From positions 1-63,516 of the forward strand of contig JAEWGX010000101.1 in assembly GCA_023388075.1 (NCBI GenBank): a stretch of 63,516 nt of DNA. Reading direction: 5' to 3'. The notes under the pieces were generated by a model that made no database searches, had not been told where the DNA came from, and worked only from the letters and a program-made list of their open reading frames with translations. A program made the position numbers and the translations under genes. The stretch comes from Pseudomonadota bacterium (GTDB lineage: Bacteria; Pseudomonadota; Gammaproteobacteria; Burkholderiales; Burkholderiaceae_E). This document shows positions 24,538-31,795 of the stretch, one piece after another (the first letter of the stretch is position 1; each line of letters starts with the position of its first letter).

Positions 24538-25313
24538 GGATGCTCCTCGAGAAGGTGCTTCGACGCGGCGTTTGCCGCGCCGTTCAGTCGAGACCGGTTT
24601 GGACTCCGCCGATGCAGGTAGCCAGTCCGGGCCGAAGCGCGGCTGCTCCTCGCGCCAGCCTGGACAGGACCGGCCTCCTCTATCCGGCTCAGCACACCAC
24701 GCCTGTCGACCGCCGCAACCGCCTGCGTCCTGCTTCCAACACCGAGCTTGCCGAAGATCGCCTTGAGGTGCGACTTCACGGTTCCAACTGCTATCCCCAA
24801 CCGGGCGCCTATCGCCTTGTTGCACAGACCGTCGACCACCAGCCGAAGCACGTCTTCCTCTCTCGGGGTCAGTGGATCGAGGACGAAACTCTCGGCCAAT
24901 CGCTCGACGACCTGAGGCTCCAGATACCGCATGCCTCTGTGAACTGCCCGGACGCTTTCGATCAACGCGTCGACACCGTGCCCCGGGAGCAGGTAGCCCT
25001 TCACACCCGACTCGAGAGCCGTGCGGATCTCCCATTCCCGATCCATCCCCCCAACCACGACGAGCCCCGGCAACCTCGGTGGAAAGCGCTGCCGTTTCGC
25101 CGGTCGCACCACGTCCAATCCGCTGACGTAGTCCGCAACAATGACGTCTGTCTCAGGATAGGGCTCGCTCCCGGCGCGGCTTCCCCCCGAGATAGGATGA
25201 TCTGCGCCGTTACGCACTTCGATCTCTGCGGAGCTTTCGAGTGCCACCGCCAAACCCGCCCGAGCGATTGGATCATCGTGCAGCACAAGCACCCGGATTC
25301 GCCCGGCGATCAT
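24534..25313 (-). CDS. LuxR/NarL family response regulator
   Basis: 259 residues from the ATG at 25313. Receiver domain with acidic pair at about 9-10 (VLHDDP) and a phosphorylatable Asp in VIVADYVSG, plus KGYLLPG. The LuxR helix-turn-helix is at about 150-205 (LTPREEDVLRLVVDGLCNKAIGARLGIAVGTVKSHL). About 50 extra Ser/Arg-rich residues follow the HTH, which is unusual. No sensor kinase gene is adjacent. The ATG shares one base with the preceding stop (TGATG), and its own stop overlaps the DUF3330-like gene, so all three genes are coupled. Confidence 0.88.
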   Translation of the reverse strand: MIAGRIRVLVLHDDPIARAGLAVALESSAEIEVRNGADHPISGGSRAGSEPYPETDVIVADYVSGLDVVRPAKRQRFPPRLPGLVVVGGMDREWEIRTALESGVKGYLLPGHGVDALIESVRAVHRGMRYLEPQVVERLAESFVLDPLTPREEDVLRLVVDGLCNKAIGARLGIAVGTVKSHLKAIFGKLGVGSRTQAVAAVDRRGVLSRIEEAGPVQAGARSSRASARTGYLHRRSPNRSRLNGAANAASKHLLEEHP

Positions 25314-26065
25314 CACCGCGCCTTCGGAAGAGCGAACCAAGCATCGAAGCCTAGCTTACCGATGCGCGAACTGCCCTTCGGCACGAGGGTATCGTCCTGA
25401 AGGACTGCTCCAAAGTAACGTGCCTGCGGATCGGAGATCACTGTACGCGGGTCGGAAGTGCGCGTGAAGAGCCGCTGCACCAGGTCGGCCAGGCGTACGC
25501 GCTCCGGACCCGCAATCTCGATCACGCCATTGACCGGCTTCCCGAGGGCGCACTCGGCCATGGCGGCGGCAACGTCGTCCGACGCAATCGGTTGCACGAA
25601 TGCCGGAGAGACCCGCACCGTTGACCCGTCGGTGGCTGCCTGTGCGATCCCGCCAAGGAACTCGAAGAACTGAGTGGAGTGAACGATGGTGTATGGGATT
25701 CCCGATCCCCGGACCAACTTCTCCTGTTCGAGCTTTGCCCTGAAGTAGCCGCTTTCGGCGAGCCGTTCAGTGCCTACGACTGACAGTGCAACATGATGTC
25801 CAACGCCGGCGGCGGCTTCCGCTGCAATCAGGTTCCGCCCGGAGGTACGGAAGAACTCGAGAACCGCCCTGTCCTCGAAGGACGGTGAGTTGGCCACGTC
25901 CACGACCACCCGCGCCCCGCGCAGCGCCTCTCGCAGACCCTCACCGGTCAGGGTATTGACACCCGACGCGGGTGATCCTGCGACAACCTCGTGACCGCGG
26001 TCGCGAAGGATTGCAACGAGCTTGCTTCCGATCAGGCCAGTCCCGCCGATGACTACGATTTTCAT
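25313..26065 (-). CDS. NmrA-like / SDR atypical NAD(P)-binding protein
   Basis: 250 residues. VVIGGTGLIGSKLV (GGTGLIG at 7-13) is the NAD(P) loop of atypical SDRs of the NmrA/complex-I-assembly type. SVVGTERLAESGYFRAKLEQEKLV carries a Tyr-x3-Lys pair (YFRAK), so catalysis is possible; otherwise a redox-state sensor. AAGAG precedes the ATG. First gene of the coupled NmrA-LuxR-DUF3330 operon. Similar proteins often sit with regulators and are annotated as SDR family oxidoreductases. Confidence 0.83.
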   Translation of the reverse strand: MKIVVIGGTGLIGSKLVAILRDRGHEVVAGSPASGVNTLTGEGLREALRGARVVVDVANSPSFEDRAVLEFFRTSGRNLIAAEAAAGVGHHVALSVVGTERLAESGYFRAKLEQEKLVRGSGIPYTIVHSTQFFEFLGGIAQAATDGSTVRVSPAFVQPIASDDVAAAMAECALGKPVNGVIEIAGPERVRLADLVQRLFTRTSDPRTVISDPQARYFGAVLQDDTLVPKGSSRIGKLGFDAWFALPKAR

Positions 26066-26170
26066 TGCTCTTCCTTGATGGCCGCGCAGGGCCGCTAGTT
26101 GAAGACGATGGTCAGCCCGATCCTAGTTCTCGCACTCGAATCGCGGTAGATCGATGGAAGGCGGCATCGC

Positions 26171-26194
26171 ATTGACCGGAGCGCACCAGTCAAT
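26171..26194. promoter_or_regulatory. Candidate operator ATTGAC-N12-GTCAAT
   Basis: A perfect 6-bp dyad with a 12-base spacer, about 105 bp upstream of the NmrA-like start and downstream of the haloperoxidase stop. Its spacing is right for a dimeric activator site. No other structure was seen in the 176-bp gap. Confidence 0.3.
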
Positions 26195-26241
26195 GGAGCC
26201 GCGTCACGTCAGAATGCTCCTGCCCCTTCCCCGCCCTCTGA

Positions 26242-27216
26242 TCAACCCCGTATGAAGGCGAGCAGATCGGTGTTCACGACTTCGGCGTGGGTAGCGCACA
26301 TGCCGTGTGGGTAGCCCTTGTACGTTTTCAGCGTAGCGTTCCTCAGCAGCTTCGCCGAAAGCGGCGCGGAATCCGCATAGGGGACGACCTGGTCGTCATC
26401 GCCATGCATGACCAGCGTGGGGACCGAGATGGCCTTCAGGTCCTCGGTGAAGTCGGTCTCCGAGAACGCCTTGATGCAGTCGTAGTGCGCCTTTGCGCTG
26501 CCGGCCATGCCCTGCCTCCACCAGTTCTCGATCAGACCCTGGTTCGCCTTGGCTCCCGGACGATTGAACCCGTAGAACGGCCCAGAAGCGAAGTCGCGAT
26601 AGAACTGCGCGCGGTTGGCGGCGAGGTCGGCCCGGAACCCATCGAACACTTCGCTTGGAAGGCCGCCCGGGTTGGCCGGTGTCTTGACCATGATTGGCGG
26701 CACGGCGGCGACGAGCGCCAGCATCGAGATGCGCCCCGGCGTTGCACGCGCGGCGTAGTGCGTCGCTTCGCCACCTCCGGTCGAATGACCGATATGTACC
26801 GCCCCCTTCAGATCGAGCGCCTCAGCGAGTGCGACGACGTCTGCAACGTAGGTGTCCATATCGTTACCGCCGTCGGTCTGCGAGGAGCGTCCGTGCCCAC
26901 GTCGGTCATGGGCGATGACCCGGTATCCTTTTTCGAGGAAGAAGAAGAGCTGGTTGTCCCACTCGTCGGCGCTCAGCGGCCAACCGTGGTGGAAGACCAA
27001 CGGCTGTGCCTCGCGCGGCCCCCAGTCCTTGTAGAAGATGTTCACGCCGTCCTTGGTAGAGATGAAGTTCATAGCCGTGGCTCCTTGCGTCTTCGGTGGC
27101 TGTGCAGCATGGGTTGGCGACGACGCCCTGATGCTTGAAGCAACGAGGGCGGCGGCTCCCGCGCCGGTGGTGAGAAACTCTCGGCGGGTGCTTCCCGCGG
27201 ACGTATCGTGTGACAT
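26242..27216 (-). CDS. Tat-exported alpha/beta hydrolase, cofactor-free haloperoxidase type
   Basis: 324 residues from the ATG at 27216, preceded by CAGGAG 5-6 bp upstream. A twin-arginine signal (STRREFLTTGAGAAALVA) marks export as a folded protein; the cleavage region ends near THAAQ. The fold starts at FISTKDGVNIFYKDWG, a hallmark of non-heme chloroperoxidases/esterases. The triad is Ser145 in GHSTGGG, Asp in HGDDDQVVP and His in PHGMC. Family members are perhydrolases or esterases. Stand-alone transcription is likely. Confidence 0.88.
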   Translation of the reverse strand: MSHDTSAGSTRREFLTTGAGAAALVASSIRASSPTHAAQPPKTQGATAMNFISTKDGVNIFYKDWGPREAQPLVFHHGWPLSADEWDNQLFFFLEKGYRVIAHDRRGHGRSSQTDGGNDMDTYVADVVALAEALDLKGAVHIGHSTGGGEATHYAARATPGRISMLALVAAVPPIMVKTPANPGGLPSEVFDGFRADLAANRAQFYRDFASGPFYGFNRPGAKANQGLIENWWRQGMAGSAKAHYDCIKAFSETDFTEDLKAISVPTLVMHGDDDQVVPYADSAPLSAKLLRNATLKTYKGYPHGMCATHAEVVNTDLLAFIRG

Positions 27217-27434
27217 GCATGCTCCTGGTTGGCCCTTGCGGGCGTTGCTGTAGGACACTGGGATGCAATGACCGGAGGTCGTGCATCTCCCTTCGCATCA
27301 CGAAGCGGTAGGGTCTCCGCGCAACGGTAGGGCCGGGGGCGATAACGTCTGGCTAGAACGCGCCCACGGTCTCCACCGGTGTGATCGGCGTCAGGCTTCC
27401 AGGACCGTCGGGTCCCGCCAGCACATCGCGGCGA

Positions 27435-27872
27435 TCAATCGACTGGCAGGACGGCGGCCACGCCGATCTTCTTCACCAGCACGACCAGGAACCTCGCGCG
27501 CCGTGTGGCGCTGGCATTGCGTCCGATGGTGTGGACGTCATCCGGCCCTTCGTAGAAGGTGTCGCCCGGCCGCAGCCTCACGGTCTTGCCGCCCTTGACC
27601 CCCATCTCGATCTCGCCTTCGAGGACGTAGATGAAGCCGTGCGCATCGTGACGATGCACGGGATCGGCGCCGCCCGGAGGATAATCGACCTGCAGGACCA
27701 GAACCTCCTTTCCCGGAGCGTCGCCGAGCGTCTTGGAAAGCAGCGGGGTCGCAATCGGGTCACGGAAGGAACTCCCGGCCAGCGCGTACCGTCCGAGGTA
27801 CGCTCCGCCGGCGAGCACCGTGCCGATGCTGAGCAGCACGCTTGCGCGAACTGCCCTCGAGTTGGCTTTCAT
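27435..27872 (-). CDS. Cupin-domain protein, membrane-anchored or secreted
   Basis: 145 residues. An N-terminal hydrophobic segment (RASVLLSIGTVLAGGAYLG) is a signal peptide or anchor. One cupin domain follows with DPVHRHDAHGFIYVLEGEIEM, giving the metal-binding His pair plus a further His, then RLRPGDTFYEGPDDVHT. GGAGG precedes the ATG. Transcribed last in the unit hydrolase (29521) - SDR (28696) - cupin. Function unknown; small cupins of this type protect against or modify oxidised organics. Confidence 0.78.
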   Translation of the reverse strand: MKANSRAVRASVLLSIGTVLAGGAYLGRYALAGSSFRDPIATPLLSKTLGDAPGKEVLVLQVDYPPGGADPVHRHDAHGFIYVLEGEIEMGVKGGKTVRLRPGDTFYEGPDDVHTIGRNASATRRARFLVVLVKKIGVAAVLPVD

Positions 27873-27883
27873 GGAATCCTCCC

Positions 27884-28696
27884 TCAGGTCACGTCCAAGC
27901 CACCATCCACCGCGATGACCTGCCCGGTGACCCAGGCTGCCGCGGGCGAAGCCACGGACACGATCCACGCGGCCACCTCGTCGGGCATGCCTCGCCGGCC
28001 TAATGGGATCCGGCGCCGTTCCTCGTCCTTCACCTCGCGCTCCTGCTCGGGGGACAGCATCATCCGCTCCCTGAGGAAGTCGGTCTCCGTAGGTCCGGCG
28101 GCAACCGCGTTGACGCGAATCCCGAAAGGTGCCAGCTCCAGCGCCCAGCATCGCGTCATGTGCTCGAGCGCGGCCTTGCTGCCGGCATAGTGCGACAACC
28201 CAGCGGCCGCCTTGTGGCCGTAAGTGCTGGAGACGTTCACGACGCAACCCTTGCTCGCCTTCAACGAATCGAGCGCCGCCGAAACGAGAAGCGACGGGCC
28301 GATGGCGTTCACGCCGAAGATGTCGCCAATGCGCTTCGCATCGGCCTGCGGCAGGGGCAGGATGGCCCCCGCCCCCGCGTTGTTGACGACGACATCCAGA
28401 CGTCCGAATGCATCCAGGGTCGACGCCACGGTGTGCACGGCATCCTCCGGATCGGCGCTGTCTGCCACGACAAAGCCGATTCCGGGTTGCAGTTCGGCAA
28501 GCGCCTCCAGCGGCTCCTGCCTCCGGCCGGTCACCATCACTTGCGCCCCTTCCCGGGCGAACCGGATCGCGGCAGCGCGCCCGATACCCGACGCGCCGCC
28601 GGTGACGAGAACAACCTTGGATTCGAAGGGCCTGTCCGAATCCTGCCGGAGCAGGCCAACGGTGAGCGCCCCAACGGGAGATTCGAGCTCGTTCAT
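27884..28696 (-). CDS. SDR family NAD(P)-dependent oxidoreductase
   Basis: 270 residues. TGGASGIG at 32-39, NNAG, catalytic Ser in NVSSTYG and Tyr-x3-Lys in YAGSK are all present; the C terminus has the usual VTGQVIAVDGGLDV. The N-terminal 22 residues before the fold are not part of the domain. It begins 6 bp after the stop of the hydrolase gene and ends 11 bp before the cupin. Likely a carbonyl reductase for the same substrate as its partners. Confidence 0.9.
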   Translation of the reverse strand: MNELESPVGALTVGLLRQDSDRPFESKVVLVTGGASGIGRAAAIRFAREGAQVMVTGRRQEPLEALAELQPGIGFVVADSADPEDAVHTVASTLDAFGRLDVVVNNAGAGAILPLPQADAKRIGDIFGVNAIGPSLLVSAALDSLKASKGCVVNVSSTYGHKAAAGLSHYAGSKAALEHMTRCWALELAPFGIRVNAVAAGPTETDFLRERMMLSPEQEREVKDEERRRIPLGRRGMPDEVAAWIVSVASPAAAWVTGQVIAVDGGLDVT

Positions 28697-28702
28697 GGCA
28701 GC

Positions 28703-29521
28703 TCAGGGCCGGGCGGTTGCTGTCTCGGCCGCCTCGGCGATGAGGCCGGCCACGATGTCGGGGTTGGACATCATCACGACGTGAGACGCACCCCTGACCA
28801 CGACGGTCCTCCTGGACTTCGCCCGTTCGGCCATGAACGCCAGGGCGGCGGGCGGGATGTTGCGGTCGCCGTCGCCATAGACGAACCAGGACGGAACGCT
28901 CTTCCAGGCGGCACCCGGCGCGCCCTCGCCCAGCGCGGCTTCGGTAACGGGACGCTGCGAGACGGCCATCAAGGTCGCGACCTCGCGCGGCAGATCCGCT
29001 GCGAACTGATCGCTAAACTCCTTCTGGCGGATGTAGAGATCCTTGGCGCCGTCGGCCAGCACGACCGGTGGTGCCAGGGCCTCGCCCAGCGTGCTGCCGG
29101 GAAACCGGGCGGACAGGTCGAATGCGGATTCGCCCTCGTCAGGGGCGAATGCGGCCACGAAGACCAGTGCCTTGACGTTGGGCCGCCCCTGGGCCGCGGC
29201 GGAGATCACCGAGCCGCCGTACGAGTGACCGACCAGAACCACCGGCCCATCGACGGAACCCACGATGGCGGACACGAAGGCCGCGTCGTCCTTCAGGCCG
29301 CGCAGCGGATTCGCAGCGGCAATGACGGGCAGGTGGCGCGCGAGAAGCCTGCCGGCCACCGCGTCCCAGCTCGATGACTCGGCGAACGCACCATGGACCA
29401 GGATCACGGTCGGCGTTCTCCCGGTGGCGGGCCGGGCCGAGCTGTCTGCAGCCGCAGCCAGATGGACCGTGGTCAGGCCGATGGCGACGGCAGCGGTTGC
29501 GAGTCGTGCGAGGGTTGTCAT
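28703..29521 (-). CDS. Secreted alpha/beta hydrolase
   Basis: 272 residues from the ATG at 29521 with a signal peptide (cleavage after LAAAA, about residue 25). TPTVILVHGAFAESSSWD gives the oxyanion block, GHSYGG the nucleophile elbow (Ser100), WFVYGDGDRNIP the acid and ASHVVMM the His. It resembles small periplasmic esterases/epoxide-hydrolase relatives. First gene of the hydrolase-SDR-cupin operon, divergent from the LysR gene, which probably controls it. Confidence 0.86.
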   Translation of the reverse strand: MTTLARLATAAVAIGLTTVHLAAAADSSARPATGRTPTVILVHGAFAESSSWDAVAGRLLARHLPVIAAANPLRGLKDDAAFVSAIVGSVDGPVVLVGHSYGGSVISAAAQGRPNVKALVFVAAFAPDEGESAFDLSARFPGSTLGEALAPPVVLADGAKDLYIRQKEFSDQFAADLPREVATLMAVSQRPVTEAALGEGAPGAAWKSVPSWFVYGDGDRNIPPAALAFMAERAKSRRTVVVRGASHVVMMSNPDIVAGLIAEAAETATARP

Positions 29522-29830
29522 TTCGTTCTCCTGGTGAGTGCAATGGCCGTGACCTCGATTCGGCCGAGGCGCCGCGTCGCCGGTATCGCGACACGGTTGG
29601 ATGCTAGGTTTCGGGCCTCGGCGGCGGTAGGCTCGTCGCTGGTACCGCCGCGTTTCCCGACGCTCACCAATGCTTCGGTTCAGCAGGACCAGGCGGCTCG
29701 CACGAGCCGACGCAGTCGACATAACAAGCCTTGACAGCCATTAACTGGCCTGCGCCGTTCATCGCGCGCAGAGTCTTGGCTCGTCACCGGGCTAATGACT
29801 TCGACGCATCACCGACTCGCGAGGCTACTC
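29522..29830. promoter_or_regulatory. 309-bp divergent promoter region, hydrolase operon / LysR gene
   Basis: The gap between the divergent hydrolase and LysR genes. A TTGACA lies at about 29733 on the plus strand, but no good -10 follows at normal spacing. I saw no clear T-N11-A dyad that could be assigned to LysR with confidence. No coding or RNA signal otherwise. Confidence 0.4.
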
Positions 29831-30841
29831 ATGTCAACGACCGTCCTGCCGCTTCCCCTGCGTCCGCCAGTCCGGGCACCACGCCCCGATGCCTTGGCGT
29901 CGAGCTTCGCCACGACCTATGCGGGCGTAGTCGCCTTCATCGCGGTGGCTACCGAAGGCAGCTTCTCCCGCGCGGCCGATCGGCTCGGAGTCGGCCGGTC
30001 AGCGGTAAGCCGCAGCGTCCAGAGACTCGAGGACCAGCTGAATGTACGGCTCTTCCTGAGAACCACCCGGAGCACGACGTTGACCCAGGAAGGCGACCTT
30101 TTCTTCACCCGATGCCACACCGGCGTCGACCGGATCGTCGAGGCCGTGGACGAGATGCGTGATCTGCGCGAGGGGCGGCCCCGCGGTCACCTGCGCATCA
30201 GCTCGGCCGTCGGCTTCGGCCGCAAGGTCGTCGCCCCCCTGCTGGGCGAGTTTCGCGCCGCCTATCCGGAGGTGTCGATCGACCTTCTCCTGAGCGACAC
30301 GCCGACGGACTTCGTCTCGGACCGCATCGACGTCGCGTTTCGCAACGGCCGCATGGAGGACGCCGAGATCATCGCAAGGCAGATCATCCCGATGCAGATG
30401 CTGGTCTGCGCGTCGCCAGCCTACCGAAGCGAGCACGGTCTGCCTGAGACGGTGGACGACCTCGACCGCCACCAATGCATCAACTTCCGTTTCTCCTCGG
30501 GCCGTGTATTCGAGTGGGAGTTCAAGGAAGATGGACGCCTGCGAAAGTTCCTGCCGCAGGCGGCTCTGACCTTCAACGATGCCGACCTGGTCCTCCAGTC
30601 GGTCCTCGCCGGCGTGGGCATCGCCCAGATGTCGGGCTACCTGATCTGCGATGCAATCAGGACCGGTGCGCTGGTTCCCTGCCTGACGCAGTCCGCCCCC
30701 GACGACCGTGGCCACTTCATCTGCTATCCGAGCCGCCAGCACCTCCCTTCGCGAGCGCGGGCCTTCATCGACTTCATGACATCGAAGATCCGGAGCCGTG
30801 ACCTGCGGTGCCTGCTTCCCGAGATCGCCATCTGCGCCTGA
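29831..30841 (+). CDS. LysR family transcriptional regulator
   Basis: 336 residues from the ATG at 29831. The helix-turn-helix lies at about 30-85 (FIAVATEGSFSRAADRLGVGRSAVSRSVQRLEDQL), preceded by a ~25-residue Pro-rich extension uncommon in LysR proteins. The ligand domain (HLRISSAVGFGRKVVAPLL..., FRFSSGRVFEWEF) follows the AphB/CrgA-type subgroup, often linked to aromatic or aldehyde response. Divergent from the hydrolase-SDR-cupin operon and followed by an unknown gene on the same strand. Confidence 0.9.
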   Translation: MSTTVLPLPLRPPVRAPRPDALASSFATTYAGVVAFIAVATEGSFSRAADRLGVGRSAVSRSVQRLEDQLNVRLFLRTTRSTTLTQEGDLFFTRCHTGVDRIVEAVDEMRDLREGRPRGHLRISSAVGFGRKVVAPLLGEFRAAYPEVSIDLLLSDTPTDFVSDRIDVAFRNGRMEDAEIIARQIIPMQMLVCASPAYRSEHGLPETVDDLDRHQCINFRFSSGRVFEWEFKEDGRLRKFLPQAALTFNDADLVLQSVLAGVGIAQMSGYLICDAIRTGALVPCLTQSAPDDRGHFICYPSRQHLPSRARAFIDFMTSKIRSRDLRCLLPEIAICA

Positions 30842-30888
30842 GTGGCTCTCGATCACGCCGCATCGACCTGCCAAGGCAGGATTCCATC

Positions 30889-31788
30889 ATGATCAAGCTC
30901 TTGCTGCAGACCACCATCGAGCGCATCCCGGACGACTGGAACATCGAGCGATTCAGCCTCCTGGGCTCCTTTCTCTCCGGGCTGGAAGACCGCAACAGCC
31001 GACCGGCCTTCGCGGTCACGATGCGGGACCGGACGAAGCGCGGCGCGCCGGATCCTCTGTTGTCGCGGCTCTGGGAGTCGGATTTCGACCAGCTCTGGCT
31101 CCTGGGGGTCGATGCCGGGAACGGATTGACGTCCGAAGATTGCGCTGGCATCAGCCGCTTCCGCCGCCGCGGCGGCGCCCTGATGGTCACCCGCGACCAC
31201 ATGGACCTGGGAAGCTCGATCTGCAACCTGCAAGGAGTCGGGGCGGCACATCACTTCCACAGCCACAACCTCGAGAGAGACAAGGCTCGTCGCTGCATCG
31301 ACAACCCCTGCTCCCCCGGCATCTCGTGGCCAAACTACCACTCGGGAGCCAACGGCGACTATCAGCGGGTCCGGCCGGTCGGCGCCATTCATCCGCTGCT
31401 CCGGGATCGACGGTCACCCACCGGGGTCATTCAGTACCTGCCGGCGCATCCGCATGAAGGCGCCGTCAGCGCTCCGCCGGGCGACGCCAGCAGCCGGGTG
31501 GTGATGGAGGGTCAAAGCTCGACGACCGGCCGGCGCTTCAACATCGCGGTCGCTTTCGAGCGATCCAGCGACGGCGGTCGAGCGATCGCACAGTCGACCT
31601 TCCATCACTTTGCCGACTACAACTGGAACCCGGCCGCCGGGAGCCCTTCGTTCGTGACCGAGCCGGCGGGCGACGGGATGAGCCGGCTTCCCGAAGCGCT
31701 TCGCACGACCAGGCAGTACGTGCGCAATGCCGCCTTCTGGCTCGCCGGGGAGGACGCTACGTCGGCAGATGCCCGGCGCGCTTCCTGA
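30889..31788 (+). CDS. Uncharacterised protein, possible GATase1/ThuA-like fold
   Basis: 299 residues from the ATG at 30889. The start MIKLLLQTTIERIPDDWN and the block LWLLGVDAGNGLTSEDCAGISRFRRRGGALMVTRDH are reminiscent of type-1 glutamine-amidotransferase-like (ThuA/BPL_LPL) folds, but no catalytic Cys-His-Glu triad is evident. His-rich stretches occur (HHFHSHN, HHFADYNWNP). No signal peptide or membrane span. Transcribed with the LysR gene (47-bp gap) and convergent with the large regulator. Function unknown. Confidence 0.55.
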   Translation: MIKLLLQTTIERIPDDWNIERFSLLGSFLSGLEDRNSRPAFAVTMRDRTKRGAPDPLLSRLWESDFDQLWLLGVDAGNGLTSEDCAGISRFRRRGGALMVTRDHMDLGSSICNLQGVGAAHHFHSHNLERDKARRCIDNPCSPGISWPNYHSGANGDYQRVRPVGAIHPLLRDRRSPTGVIQYLPAHPHEGAVSAPPGDASSRVVMEGQSSTTGRRFNIAVAFERSSDGGRAIAQSTFHHFADYNWNPAAGSPSFVTEPAGDGMSRLPEALRTTRQYVRNAAFWLAGEDATSADARRAS

Positions 31789-31795
31789 CGGTCGC

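Noticed and set aside
29720..29780. TTGACA at about 29733 as a full promoter for LysR
   Set aside because: No acceptable -10 hexamer at 16-18 bp spacing.
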